From Phycisphaeraceae bacterium (lineage in GTDB: Bacteria > Planctomycetota > Phycisphaerae > Phycisphaerales > Phycisphaeraceae), in the NCBI GenBank assembly GCA_007119405.1, contig SKPT01000369.1, positions 1 through 5,097 of the forward strand: a DNA stretch of 5,097 nt, in the 5' to 3' direction. Position 1 is the stretch's first letter, and every line of letters begins with the position of its first letter. The position numbers were made by a program, and so were the translations under genes. The notes under the pieces were generated by a model that did no database searches, was not told the origin of the DNA, and saw nothing but the letters and a program-made list of their open reading frames with translations. Below, piece by piece: positions 1 to 5,097 of this stretch.

Positions 1-1207
1 ATCCGCCGCTTTGCGTGCGTGCCCGCTCGATCAACTGGTGCAAACGCCGATCATCGGGCTCGAGCTCCAGCGCCGCCTCGTAGCTCGCCACGGCGTCGGC
101 GGCGCGGCCGGCACGCTGGAGCGCGATGCCGCGCAGGATCATCGCCGAGGCGTCGGCCGGCTCCAGCGCCAGGGCGCGGTCGAAGGCGATCACCGCGTCG
201 TTGTACTGCTCGCGCTCGGTCAGCGCCAGGCCGGTCAGCACGTACGGCATGGCCTGGCGCGGGTCCAACTCGGTGGCGCGCCGGGCCGCGTAGAGCGTGT
301 CGTTGACCTCGCCCATCTCCCAGCTCAACTCAGCCAGGCGACGCCAGTCTGACGCCTCGCCGCGCTCGCCGCGCGCCAGGCGCGTCAGCTCGTTGCGGGC
401 CTGATCGAACTGGCCCAGCTCGCGATACGACCGCGCCAGCGCCAGGCGCAGGTCGCGCCGGTTGGCCGTCTTCGGATCCCCCAGCAGGGCGCGCAGGTCG
501 CGGATGGCCCGCGGGTGATCGCCCGCCGCCGCCCGCGCCATCGCCAGCTCGTAGCGCAGGGCCCGATCGCTCGGGTCCAGCACGGACGCTTCGCGGAAGT
601 ACGTCACCGCCCGCCGCGGCTGGTCACGCATCAGGTGCAGGTGCCCCAGGGCCGACCGCAGCGAGGCGTTCTGGTCGAAGTACTCCAGCCGCGACTCGTA
701 GAGCTCGATCGCGTCATCGGCCCGGCCACGCTCCACGAGCATCTCGCCCACGGCCAGCAGGTAGCTCGCCTCGTCGGGCTGGATCTCGTATGCCCGCCGG
801 TACGCGGCGTGCGCCGACTCGAAGCGCTGCCAGCGCTGAAGGACCACGCCCTTGTAGTAATGGGCCTCGGCCAGGTCCTCGTCCTGCGACACGGCGGCGT
901 TGAACAGGTGATACGCCCGCTCCAGGCGGTCACGCTCGAGCATGATGCGCCCGCCCAGCGCGTACAGCCGGGCGTTGGTCGGGTCCATCTCCGTCGCTTC
1001 GCGCACGGTCTGCTCGGCCATGTCCAGGTCGCCGGTCTCGAACTGCTGATGCGCCATTTCCAGCATCAGCGTCGAGCGCATCGCCAGCCAACGCTGGTTG
1101 GCCTCGTCGACATGCTCCTGGTTGGACTTGCCCGAACTGCACGCCCCGGCGGTCATGGCCAGGGCGGCGATCACGGTCGCGAGAATGAGGCATTTGCTGC
1201 GAGCCAT
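1..1207 (-). CDS. TPR-repeat lipoprotein, partial (C-terminus beyond left edge); candidate pilotin-like partner of the secretin
   Basis: The frame opens at ATG 1207-1205 and stays open for 402 codons to the left edge, so the stop lies outside the window. The N-terminus is a lipoprotein signal: Arg/Lys at residues 3-5, a hydrophobic stretch at about 7-20, and a lipobox-like Ala-Gly-Ala-Cys at 20-23, followed by Ser-Ser-Gly-Lys. From about residue 46 to 384 the protein is an almost unbroken array of about ten 34-residue TPR units with the usual Gly, Ala and Pro spacing; the last two (about 319-384) are the most canonical. A GGAGA site (1219-1215) lies 7 bases before the ATG and supports this start. 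It follows the secretin gene on the same strand after a 171-bp spacer. TPR lipoproteins such as PilF/PilW are known to help PilQ secretins reach and assemble in the outer membrane; that role here is inferred from position and architecture. PilF has about six TPRs, so this protein is longer. A general TPR scaffold is the alternative. Confidence 0.85.
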   Translation of the reverse strand, partial: MARSKCLILATVIAALAMTAGACSSGKSNQEHVDEANQRWLAMRSTLMLEMAHQQFETGDLDMAEQTVREATEMDPTNARLYALGGRIMLERDRLERAYHLFNAAVSQDEDLAEAHYYKGVVLQRWQRFESAHAAYRRAYEIQPDEASYLLAVGEMLVERGRADDAIELYESRLEYFDQNASLRSALGHLHLMRDQPRRAVTYFREASVLDPSDRALRYELAMARAAAGDHPRAIRDLRALLGDPKTANRRDLRLALARSYRELGQFDQARNELTRLARGERGEASDWRRLAELSWEMGEVNDTLYAARRATELDPRQAMPYVLTGLALTEREQYNDAVIAFDRALALEPADASAMILRGIALQRAGRAADAVASYEAALELEPDDRRLHQLIERARTQSGG

Positions 1208-1214
1208 CGTCACG

Positions 1215-1219
1215 TCTCC
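1215..1219 (-). promoter_or_regulatory. Ribosome binding site of the TPR lipoprotein gene
   Basis: GGAGA on the minus strand with a 7-base spacer to ATG 1207-1205. It fixes the start that gives a complete lipoprotein signal sequence. The presence of its own site, after a long spacer, suggests that translation of this gene is initiated independently rather than coupled to the secretin stop. Confidence 0.65.
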
Positions 1220-1242
1220 AGGCAAAGGCTCCGGGCGCCCCG

Positions 1243-1259
1243 CGCGGCACGGCGCCGCG
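1243..1259. repeat. Short GC inverted repeat in the leader of the TPR lipoprotein gene
   Basis: CGCGGC and GCCGCG form a 6-bp stem around a 5-base loop, between the large hairpin at 1290-1332 and the ribosome binding site at 1219-1215. In DNA this GC-rich such a stem may arise by chance. It is listed because it adds to the folded character of the 171-bp spacer. Confidence 0.3.
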
Positions 1260-1289
1260 GATGGGGCTGCCTTTCTCCGCCTCCGCGTA

Positions 1290-1332
1290 CGGCCGAAGCC
1301 TGCAAGCGCAACGCTTGCAGGCTTGCCGGCCG
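1290..1332 (-). other. Strong intergenic hairpin between the secretin and TPR lipoprotein genes
   Basis: Bases 1296-1308 (AAGCCTGCAAGCG) are perfectly complementary to 1312-1324 around a 3-base loop at 1309-1311. The stem continues with 1290-1295 pairing to 1327-1332 after a 2-base bulge (1325-1326), giving 19 base pairs in all. It begins 46 bases after the secretin stop and ends 82 bases before the next ATG. No U-tract follows on either strand, so it is not a classical intrinsic terminator. Possible roles are a partial or U-less terminator, protection of the secretin message from 3' decay, an RNA-processing site, or one copy of a dispersed palindromic repeat family. The structure is seen directly; the role is not known. 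Confidence 0.6.
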
Positions 1333-1378
1333 CCGCGATGGCTTCCCCTCTCACTCTTCCAACCCTTCCGCCCCGTCG

Positions 1379-3511
1379 TCACTCACGCCCCGGCTCATCG
1401 CCGGGCTCGCCGTCGACCTCGGCGTACGGATCGACCTCTTCGGCCGCCGGCTCGTTCGGCTCCAGGTCCCAGGCGCCGAACTCGCCGCCGGCGGGCACGA
1501 ACCACCAGGTGTCCTCCGACGCCTCGTCTTCGGCTTGTTCGCCCTCGCGACGCGCCTGCGGCCGCGGGTCGTCCGCCTCCGGCTGCGCGTCATCCGACTT
1601 GGTGTCGGCGGCGTTCGCCGCGGTCTCGGCGTCCGCGTCGTCCGGCTTCGGCGCCGAGACAGGACCGTCCGCCGCGTCCTCGCCCAGTTCCTGCCGGATC
1701 GCCGCGTCCACCGCCTCGTTCATCGTCCCGCGATGCGGCGAATCGAAACGCTCGCCCGTGATCTGCTCCTTGAGCTCCATGGCCTCGGCCAGGTTCGGCT
1801 GAAGGTGCAGCGCCAGGTTCACGTTCCACTGCGCCCGCAGGCGGTTGCCACGCTCCCAGTGGTCCTGGGCCTTGCGCAGGTGCGAGCTCGTGAGCTTCTC
1901 ACGCGACCAGGGCAGCAGATTGTCGCGCATCCCCACCCGCGACAGCTCCATCGCACGGTCGACGTCGTCGGCCATTGCGAACAGCGACTCGTCACGCAGG
2001 ACCGTCGGCTTGATCAGGAAGATCACCTCGCTGCGCTCGATCGAGTCGTTCTGACCCGCGAACAGCCCACCGACCACCGGCAGGTCGCCCAGCCCCGGCA
2101 CCTGGCGGCGACGAATCTGCATGTCTTCCTTGAACAGCCCGCCGAGCACCACCGTCTGACCCGAGCGCACGATCACGTTCGTCGTCAGCTCCTGCGTCGT
2201 CTCGTCGGGGAACACCTGCCCGCCACGCTCCTGCGGCTCGGCGTCGCTGACCTGGGGCTTGAGCTCCATCCGCACGTAGCCGTCGTCGCTGATGAACGGC
2301 CGCACCGTCAACTGCGTGCCCGTGTCGAGGAAGTTCACCGTCTGCGTCTCGCTCGTAGCGGTCGTCGTCGTCGACAGGTAGCCGACGCGGCGGCCGACCA
2401 GCAGCTCGGCGCGCTGGCGGTTCAGCGCCAGGATCTTGGGCGTCGCCAGCACGGTCGTGTCGGTGACCTGGTCCAGGGCCCGCACGAACGCGGCGACGTC
2501 GCCGCCGATCACGCCGATCTTCAGGCTCGAGCCTTCCAGCCCGGCGGTCAGGTCCGCGGCCCCGGCCACGCCGTCCGTCGGCGCCACGCCATCGACCAAC
2601 TGCTCCACCGGGCCCAGCGGCGTCGTGAACGCCCGCGAGCTGACGTCGGCGAACAGCGCGAAGTCGACGCCGAAGTGGTTGTTCTCCTGAAGCCGGGCCT
2701 CGAGCACCGTCGCCTCGACCAGCACCTGCCGCGGCCGGCGATCCAGCTCGGCGATGATCTGCTCGATCTCCTCGACGTTCTCCGGATAGTCGCGGATGAC
2801 CAGCGTGTCGGAGTTGGCGTAGCTGTCGGCCCCGGCGTCGTCCATGCTCGGCTGCATGCCCTGCGGCGCGGCGTCGGTCACGGCGATCGTCCCGGCGCTG
2901 GAGAGCAGCGGCCGGGTGAACTCGGCCGCGTCCACCGCCCGCAGGTAGTTCAGCCGCACGATCCGGCTCACGACCTGGCGCTCGGCCTGCTCGATCTGGG
3001 CCAGCTCCTCACGCGTGTAGACGTAGATGAAGTTGCCTTCCTCGCGGTACCCGAACCCGTTGGGGTGCAGCACCGCGTCCAGCGCCTCGTAGAAGTCCAC
3101 GCCATACAGGTCCGCCGACACCGTGCCCGAGACGTTGCGGCTGGCGACGATGTTGCGCTGGCTCTGGATGCTCAGAAGCTGCAGCACCTGCCCCAGGCTC
3201 AGGTCCTGCACGTGCAGGTCGATCTGCCCGAACGAGCCGACGTTGACGCTCTGGCCCTCGGGCAGCTTGTCCGGCGGGCCGGAAACCGGCTGCATCTGCG
3301 GCTGCGCCGAGGCCTGGTCCTGCTCGGCCTGCGGGTTGTCCTCGTCGGCCTGCTCGCCCTGGGCGATGACCAGCTCCTGCTGATCAGGCCTTAGCTCGAT
3401 CCCCTGTTCCGCCCAGGCCGGGGCGGCCACCGCGATGACCGAGGCGGCATAAACGATACGCGTGGGCCAAAAAAAAACGCTGCGCCGGGGCTGGCTGTCT
3501 CGCCTGTGCAT
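1379..3511 (-). CDS. pilQ: Type IV pilus / type II secretion outer-membrane secretin (PilQ/GspD family)
   Basis: A 710-residue secretin, the multimeric outer-membrane gate through which pili or secreted proteins pass. Signal peptide: basic region 1-18, hydrophobic 19-32, predicted cleavage after Ala-Trp-Ala (32-34). An acidic, Gln-rich linker (about 35-88) leads to an N0/STN domain (about 94-165) and one N1-type secretin_N domain (about 181-258). The secretin core (about 262-505) includes TVVLGGLF at 453-460 and the family signature VPGLGDLPVVGGLF at 471-484. No AMIN domain is seen, unlike many proteobacterial PilQ proteins. After the core comes a C-terminal extension of about 205 residues: a TPR-like helical pair (about 544-578), then a tail rich in Asp, Glu and Ala. 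The start is set at ATG 3511 because AAGGAG (3525-3520) lies 8 bases upstream and the product then begins with a normal signal peptide. A longer GTG start at 3631 would prepend 40 unlikely residues. Nine Ts run through codons 12-15 (bases 3477-3469). It follows pilN-, pilO- and pilP-like genes, which favours PilQ over GspD. Confidence 0.93.
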   Translation of the reverse strand: MHRRDSQPRRSVFFWPTRIVYAASVIAVAAPAWAEQGIELRPDQQELVIAQGEQADEDNPQAEQDQASAQPQMQPVSGPPDKLPEGQSVNVGSFGQIDLHVQDLSLGQVLQLLSIQSQRNIVASRNVSGTVSADLYGVDFYEALDAVLHPNGFGYREEGNFIYVYTREELAQIEQAERQVVSRIVRLNYLRAVDAAEFTRPLLSSAGTIAVTDAAPQGMQPSMDDAGADSYANSDTLVIRDYPENVEEIEQIIAELDRRPRQVLVEATVLEARLQENNHFGVDFALFADVSSRAFTTPLGPVEQLVDGVAPTDGVAGAADLTAGLEGSSLKIGVIGGDVAAFVRALDQVTDTTVLATPKILALNRQRAELLVGRRVGYLSTTTTATSETQTVNFLDTGTQLTVRPFISDDGYVRMELKPQVSDAEPQERGGQVFPDETTQELTTNVIVRSGQTVVLGGLFKEDMQIRRRQVPGLGDLPVVGGLFAGQNDSIERSEVIFLIKPTVLRDESLFAMADDVDRAMELSRVGMRDNLLPWSREKLTSSHLRKAQDHWERGNRLRAQWNVNLALHLQPNLAEAMELKEQITGERFDSPHRGTMNEAVDAAIRQELGEDAADGPVSAPKPDDADAETAANAADTKSDDAQPEADDPRPQARREGEQAEDEASEDTWWFVPAGGEFGAWDLEPNEPAAEEVDPYAEVDGEPGDEPGRE
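3469..3477 (-). repeat. Nine-T homopolymer in the secretin signal-peptide codons (possible slippage site)
   Basis: The minus strand has nine consecutive Ts, read as the end of Val12, Phe13, Phe14 and the start of Trp15. A gain or loss of one T shifts the frame: loss meets TAA at 3393-3391 and gain meets TGA at 3386-3384, both just after the signal peptide. The length present keeps the gene in frame (ON). Homopolymers this long are uncommon in GC-rich coding DNA and are typical of phase-variable genes, but variation cannot be shown from one sequence. Confidence 0.55.
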
Positions 3512-3557
3512 GTGCATGACTCCTTGCTTCAGTCCGTGCATGCCTGACCTGTGCATG
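3506..3557 (-). repeat. Cluster of four CATGCAC heptamers around the secretin start
   Basis: CATGCAC occurs on the minus strand at 3557-3551, 3542-3536, 3518-3512 and 3512-3506. The last two share one base. Spacings of 15, 24 and 6 put all four ATGs in the secretin frame, each followed by a His codon. The outermost copies share the 10-mer CATGCACAGG. Only the last ATG (3511) has a well-spaced Shine-Dalgarno. The cluster could be a protein- or RNA-binding site, or the trace of a local duplication of the start region. Confidence 0.5.
3520..3525 (-). promoter_or_regulatory. Ribosome binding site deciding the secretin start
   Basis: AAGGAG on the minus strand sits 8 bases before ATG 3511 and only 2 bases before ATG 3517. 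The 8-base spacing is normal and the 2-base spacing is too short, so 3511 is preferred. The GTG at 3631, which overlaps the pilP stop as GTGA, has no comparable site at a useful distance. Confidence 0.75.
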
Positions 3558-3597
3558 CGGGCGCGGCGCCCTATGGCTCCCGTCGACCGCCCACCTT

Positions 3598-3626
3598 CGA
3601 AATGCGGCCGCGCGGCCGCAGGTTCG
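3598..3626 (-). other. GC palindrome/hairpin between the pilP-like and secretin genes
   Basis: Bases 3603-3620 are an 18-bp perfect palindrome made of two abutting GCGGCCGC octamers flanked by T and A. It can fold as a 7-bp stem with a 4-base loop. A further CGAA (3598-3601) pairs with TTCG (3623-3626) across a small internal loop. It starts directly after the pilP stop (3630-3628), and no U-tract follows. It may lower read-through, shield the upstream message, or keep ribosomes from coupling into the GTG at 3631. The structure is visible; the role is inferred. Confidence 0.5.
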
Positions 3627-3627
3627 C

Positions 3628-4182
3628 TCACATCGATAGCCGGATCACAAACCCTTCGTAGGACACCAAAACCGAGCGGCGACCGACCGCCACCAGCTCG
3701 AAGCCCTCGATTCGCTCGCCCGGGCTCAGCACCCGGCCGTTGATGACCGCCTGGGGCGCGTCTCCGCTGACCACGCTCTGAAGCTTCAGGCGCGATCGTG
3801 CGGCCGACTCCAAGGCCAGCCGTCTGTTCTCATCGGACGCTTGAGGGTCCGACTTTTCCTCCACGGCATCTATTTCGCCCTGATTTTCCACCTGCCCCAT
3901 CCGGCCCCACCCGTCGGTGGTGAACAGGTCCCGCCGCGGCCGCTCCGGCATCGCCACCGGCTGCGTGGGCAGGGCCTGGGGCAGCAGCTCCTGCACCGAC
4001 GCCACCCTGTCCGCCGGGTCCTGCTCGATCGCCACCGCCGCCGCACCCGTCGCCTCGACCGCCGACGGCCCCGCGCCGTCAGCGACCAGCATCCGCCCCC
4101 ACATCACCAGCGCCACCAGCACCAGGGCCGCCAGCAGGCTCGCCTGCCGGTTTTGCTTGATCCATTCGATCCACTGGCTCAC
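3628..4182 (-). CDS. pilP: PilP/GspC-like inner-membrane periplasmic connector
   Basis: 184 residues. A short cytoplasmic N-terminus (1-13) precedes one membrane segment (about 14-28), then an Ala/Pro-rich periplasmic linker (about 35-82), an ArgArgAspLeuPhe segment (83-87) like the R-D-P-F element of PilP and GspC proteins, an acidic stretch (about 97-118), and a C-terminal beta domain (about 132-184). In that last domain, AVINGRVLSPGERIEGFELV (145-164) has the 'ing..v..G..i.gf.v..i' pattern of the PilP/GspC homology region. In known systems this region binds the N0 domain of the secretin and links it to PilN/PilO. Proteobacterial PilP is normally a lipoprotein; this protein has no cysteine and is anchored by a membrane helix, as GspC is. 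The start is GTG 4182 with a GTGA overlap of the pilO stop, supported by GGAGGAGG 7 bases upstream. Position between the pilO-like and secretin genes supports the call; sequence similarity outside the last domain is weak. Confidence 0.75.
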   Translation of the reverse strand: MSQWIEWIKQNRQASLLAALVLVALVMWGRMLVADGAGPSAVEATGAAAVAIEQDPADRVASVQELLPQALPTQPVAMPERPRRDLFTTDGWGRMGQVENQGEIDAVEEKSDPQASDENRRLALESAARSRLKLQSVVSGDAPQAVINGRVLSPGERIEGFELVAVGRRSVLVSYEGFVIRLSM

Positions 4183-4727
4183 GGTGAAACCTCCTCCATC
4201 CGGGCGGTGAACGCCGTCAGCTCCAGCCGCACCGCCAGCGGCGCCGCCTGCTCGCCCGGCTCGCGGGCCAGGTCCATCCGGTCCACCCGCAGCAGCCGCC
4301 GCTGCGACTCCAGCCGCTCCACCAGCCCGTACAGCGACGCGAAGGAGGACGCGAACTCCATCCGCACCGGCGTCGCGCTGTAGCCGGCCCCCTGGCGCGG
4401 CGGATCCGTCACCAGCTCCTCCGCCTCCAGCCCTTCTTGCCTCAGCGCCTCGCTCAGCCGACGCACCAGGCGATCCGTCTCCTCCTCCAGCGGCACCGCG
4501 TGCGGCGTTGCGCTCAGCTCCTCGTTCAACTGCGCCACCTGCTTCTCCACCCCCGGCAGGTGCGTCAACTGCGCCAGCTTGTGCTCCAGGCGCACCTGGC
4601 CCTGCTCGAGCTCCGTCGCCAGCCGCGACCGCTGCATCTGCCCCGGCAGGTACACCACCAGCGCGAACAGCACCACCACCGCGCCCGCGGCAGCCAGATC
4701 GATCCAGTCGGCCCGGTCAATGCGCAT
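4179..4727 (-). CDS. pilO: PilO-like type IV pilus inner-membrane platform protein
   Basis: 182 residues, close to the usual PilO length. It has a short cytoplasmic N-terminus, one membrane helix (about 9-27), a long heptad-rich coiled coil (about 31-105, with many Leu, Glu, Gln and Arg residues), and a C-terminal alpha/beta domain (about 119-176). That domain ends in strands that fit the ferredoxin-like fold of PilO/GspM. PilO pairs with PilN in the inner membrane and holds PilP, linking the PilM ring to the secretin. The ATG at 4727 overlaps the end of the pilN-like gene by 11 bases and is preceded by GAGGGGG with a 6-base spacer; the stop overlaps the next start as GTGA. The tight packing indicates translational coupling. 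The call rests on topology, length and gene order more than on conserved residues, because PilO proteins diverge strongly; GspM of a type II secretion system is the main alternative. Confidence 0.8.
   Translation of the reverse strand: MRIDRADWIDLAAAGAVVVLFALVVYLPGQMQRSRLATELEQGQVRLEHKLAQLTHLPGVEKQVAQLNEELSATPHAVPLEEETDRLVRRLSEALRQEGLEAEELVTDPPRQGAGYSATPVRMEFASSFASLYGLVERLESQRRLLRVDRMDLAREPGEQAAPLAVRLELTAFTARMEEVSP
4190..4197 (-). promoter_or_regulatory. Strong ribosome binding site of the pilP-like gene
   Basis: GGAGGAGG on the minus strand, 7 bases before the GTG at 4182. It lies inside the last codons of the pilO-like gene and supports the GTG start with its 4-base GTGA overlap. Confidence 0.75.
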
Positions 4728-5097
4728 CGGCCACCCCCTCGCCCATCGCCAGCGGCGTGTAGCGCCGGTCCAGCTTCACCTGCATCTCCACGCGAAAGTC
4801 CCGCGTCCGCCCCGCCTCCGTCACCCGCGCCCGGCTGTAGCGCATCCGCACGCCCTCGAACATCGCGTGCTCCTGCAATCGCTCCAGCAGCTCCGCCAGC
4901 GCCATGTCGTCCGGCGAATGCCCCGTCAACTCCAGCGACAGCCTCGCTGGTTCGTTGCCGCTGGCTTCCACCCGGCGCGACGTCAGGTGGCTGGCCGCCA
5001 TCTCGCGCGGCATCAGCGTGCTGAGCACCGCCAGCACCTGCGTCTGAAGCACCTCCGGCGAAAGCTGCCGGTTCAGGCTCACGCGATGCACCGCCTG
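4717..5097 (-). CDS. pilN: PilN-like type IV pilus assembly protein, C-terminal part (N-terminus beyond right edge)
   Basis: The frame is open from the right edge to TGA at 4719-4717, giving 126 visible residues. A GTG at 5091 lies inside the frame but is probably internal, since the frame continues upstream and the cytoplasmic PilM-binding segment and membrane helix of PilN are missing from what is seen. The visible part fits the periplasmic ferredoxin-like domain of PilN/GspL: a first helix region (LSPEVLQTQVLAVLSTLMP), a strand with LSLELTGHS, a helix (DMALAELLERLQEHAMF), and closing strands around GVRMRYSRA and FRVEMQVKL. PilN forms heterodimers with PilO in the inner membrane and binds PilM in the cytoplasm. 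A pilM-like gene would be expected further upstream, beyond the right edge. The 3' end overlaps the pilO-like gene by 11 bases. GspL C-terminal domain is the alternative; gene order favours PilN. Confidence 0.75.
   Translation of the reverse strand, partial: QAVHRVSLNRQLSPEVLQTQVLAVLSTLMPREMAASHLTSRRVEASGNEPARLSLELTGHSPDDMALAELLERLQEHAMFEGVRMRYSRARVTEAGRTRDFRVEMQVKLDRRYTPLAMGEGVADAH

Noticed and set aside
631..933. Minus-strand 100-codon frame inside the TPR gene
   Set aside because: Out-of-frame shadow of the TPR array; its composition (Ser, Thr, Arg, Trp) is that of a shifted reading.
1290..1332. Calling the hairpin a classical rho-independent terminator
   Set aside because: No U-tract follows the stem on either strand, so it is recorded as a structure of unknown role.
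1208..1378. Promoter for the TPR lipoprotein gene
   Set aside because: No convincing -35/-10 pair could be picked out in this GC-rich spacer, so a separate promoter cannot be supported from sequence alone.
930..1382. Minus-strand frame starting with GTG overlapping the secretin stop (GTGA)
   Set aside because: The overlap looks like translational coupling, but the product is Arg/Gly-rich without a recognisable fold, crosses the strong hairpin, and runs out of frame through the well-supported TPR lipoprotein.
1098..1802. Plus-strand Ser/Ala-rich frame across the secretin 3' end
   Set aside because: Antisense shadow; low-complexity Ser/Ala/Gly composition and no ribosome binding site or domain.
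515..3394. 959-codon open frame on the plus strand
   Set aside because: It lies antisense to the secretin and the TPR gene across their intergenic spacer. Its product is Arg-, His-, Leu- and Val-rich, with no domain, signal or start site; it is a by-product of GC-rich third codon positions on the other strand. The minus-strand frames have clear domains.
3462..3743. Plus-strand 93-codon frame over the pilP-secretin spacer
   Set aside because: It starts inside the secretin signal-peptide codons, has Cys/Arg/Pro-rich composition and no domain, and runs antisense into the pilP-like gene.
4437..5024. Plus-strand frames opposite the pilN- and pilO-like genes
   Set aside because: Gln/Arg/His/Pro-rich shadow products that overlap two well-supported minus-strand genes.

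Overview
The window holds the distal part of a type IV pilus (T4P) alignment-complex operon, entirely on the minus strand. In transcription order (right to left) it runs: the C-terminal part of a PilN-like protein, PilO-like, PilP-like, a PilQ/GspD-type secretin, and a TPR lipoprotein that runs off the left edge. Every base lies in or within about 175 bp of one of these genes, and no tRNA, rRNA, CRISPR array, IS element or transposase is visible.

The DNA is strongly GC-rich, with GC-rich third codon positions and long spurious antisense frames, and the genes use clear Shine-Dalgarno sites. An outer-membrane secretin plus a lipoprotein means a diderm (Gram-negative-type) bacterium. The acidic-tailed secretin and the divergent PilN/O/P proteins suggest a high-GC lineage away from the model Gammaproteobacteria, for example Planctomycetota/Phycisphaerae or Myxococcota. 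This is a low-confidence inference.

Layout: 5097-4717 pilN-like (partial); 4727-4179 pilO-like (11-bp overlap); 4182-3628 pilP-like (4-bp GTGA overlap); a 116-bp spacer with a palindromic hairpin and four CATGCAC repeats; 3511-1379 secretin; a 171-bp spacer with a very strong hairpin; 1207-1 TPR lipoprotein (partial). PilN, PilO and PilP would form the inner-membrane platform and periplasmic link, with the C-terminal domain of PilP docking on the N0 domain of the secretin. The TPR lipoprotein is well placed to act as a PilF/PilW-like pilotin that escorts or assembles the secretin.

The most notable points are: a nine-T homopolymer in the secretin signal-peptide codons, where either frameshift meets a stop right after the signal peptide (a possible ON/OFF switch); a roughly 200-residue acidic C-terminal extension of the secretin carrying a TPR-like motif; a secretin start decided by an AAGGAG site rather than by the upstream GTG; hairpins without U-tracts on both sides of the secretin gene; and a PilP-position protein that is membrane-anchored and cysteine-free, as in GspC, rather than a lipoprotein.
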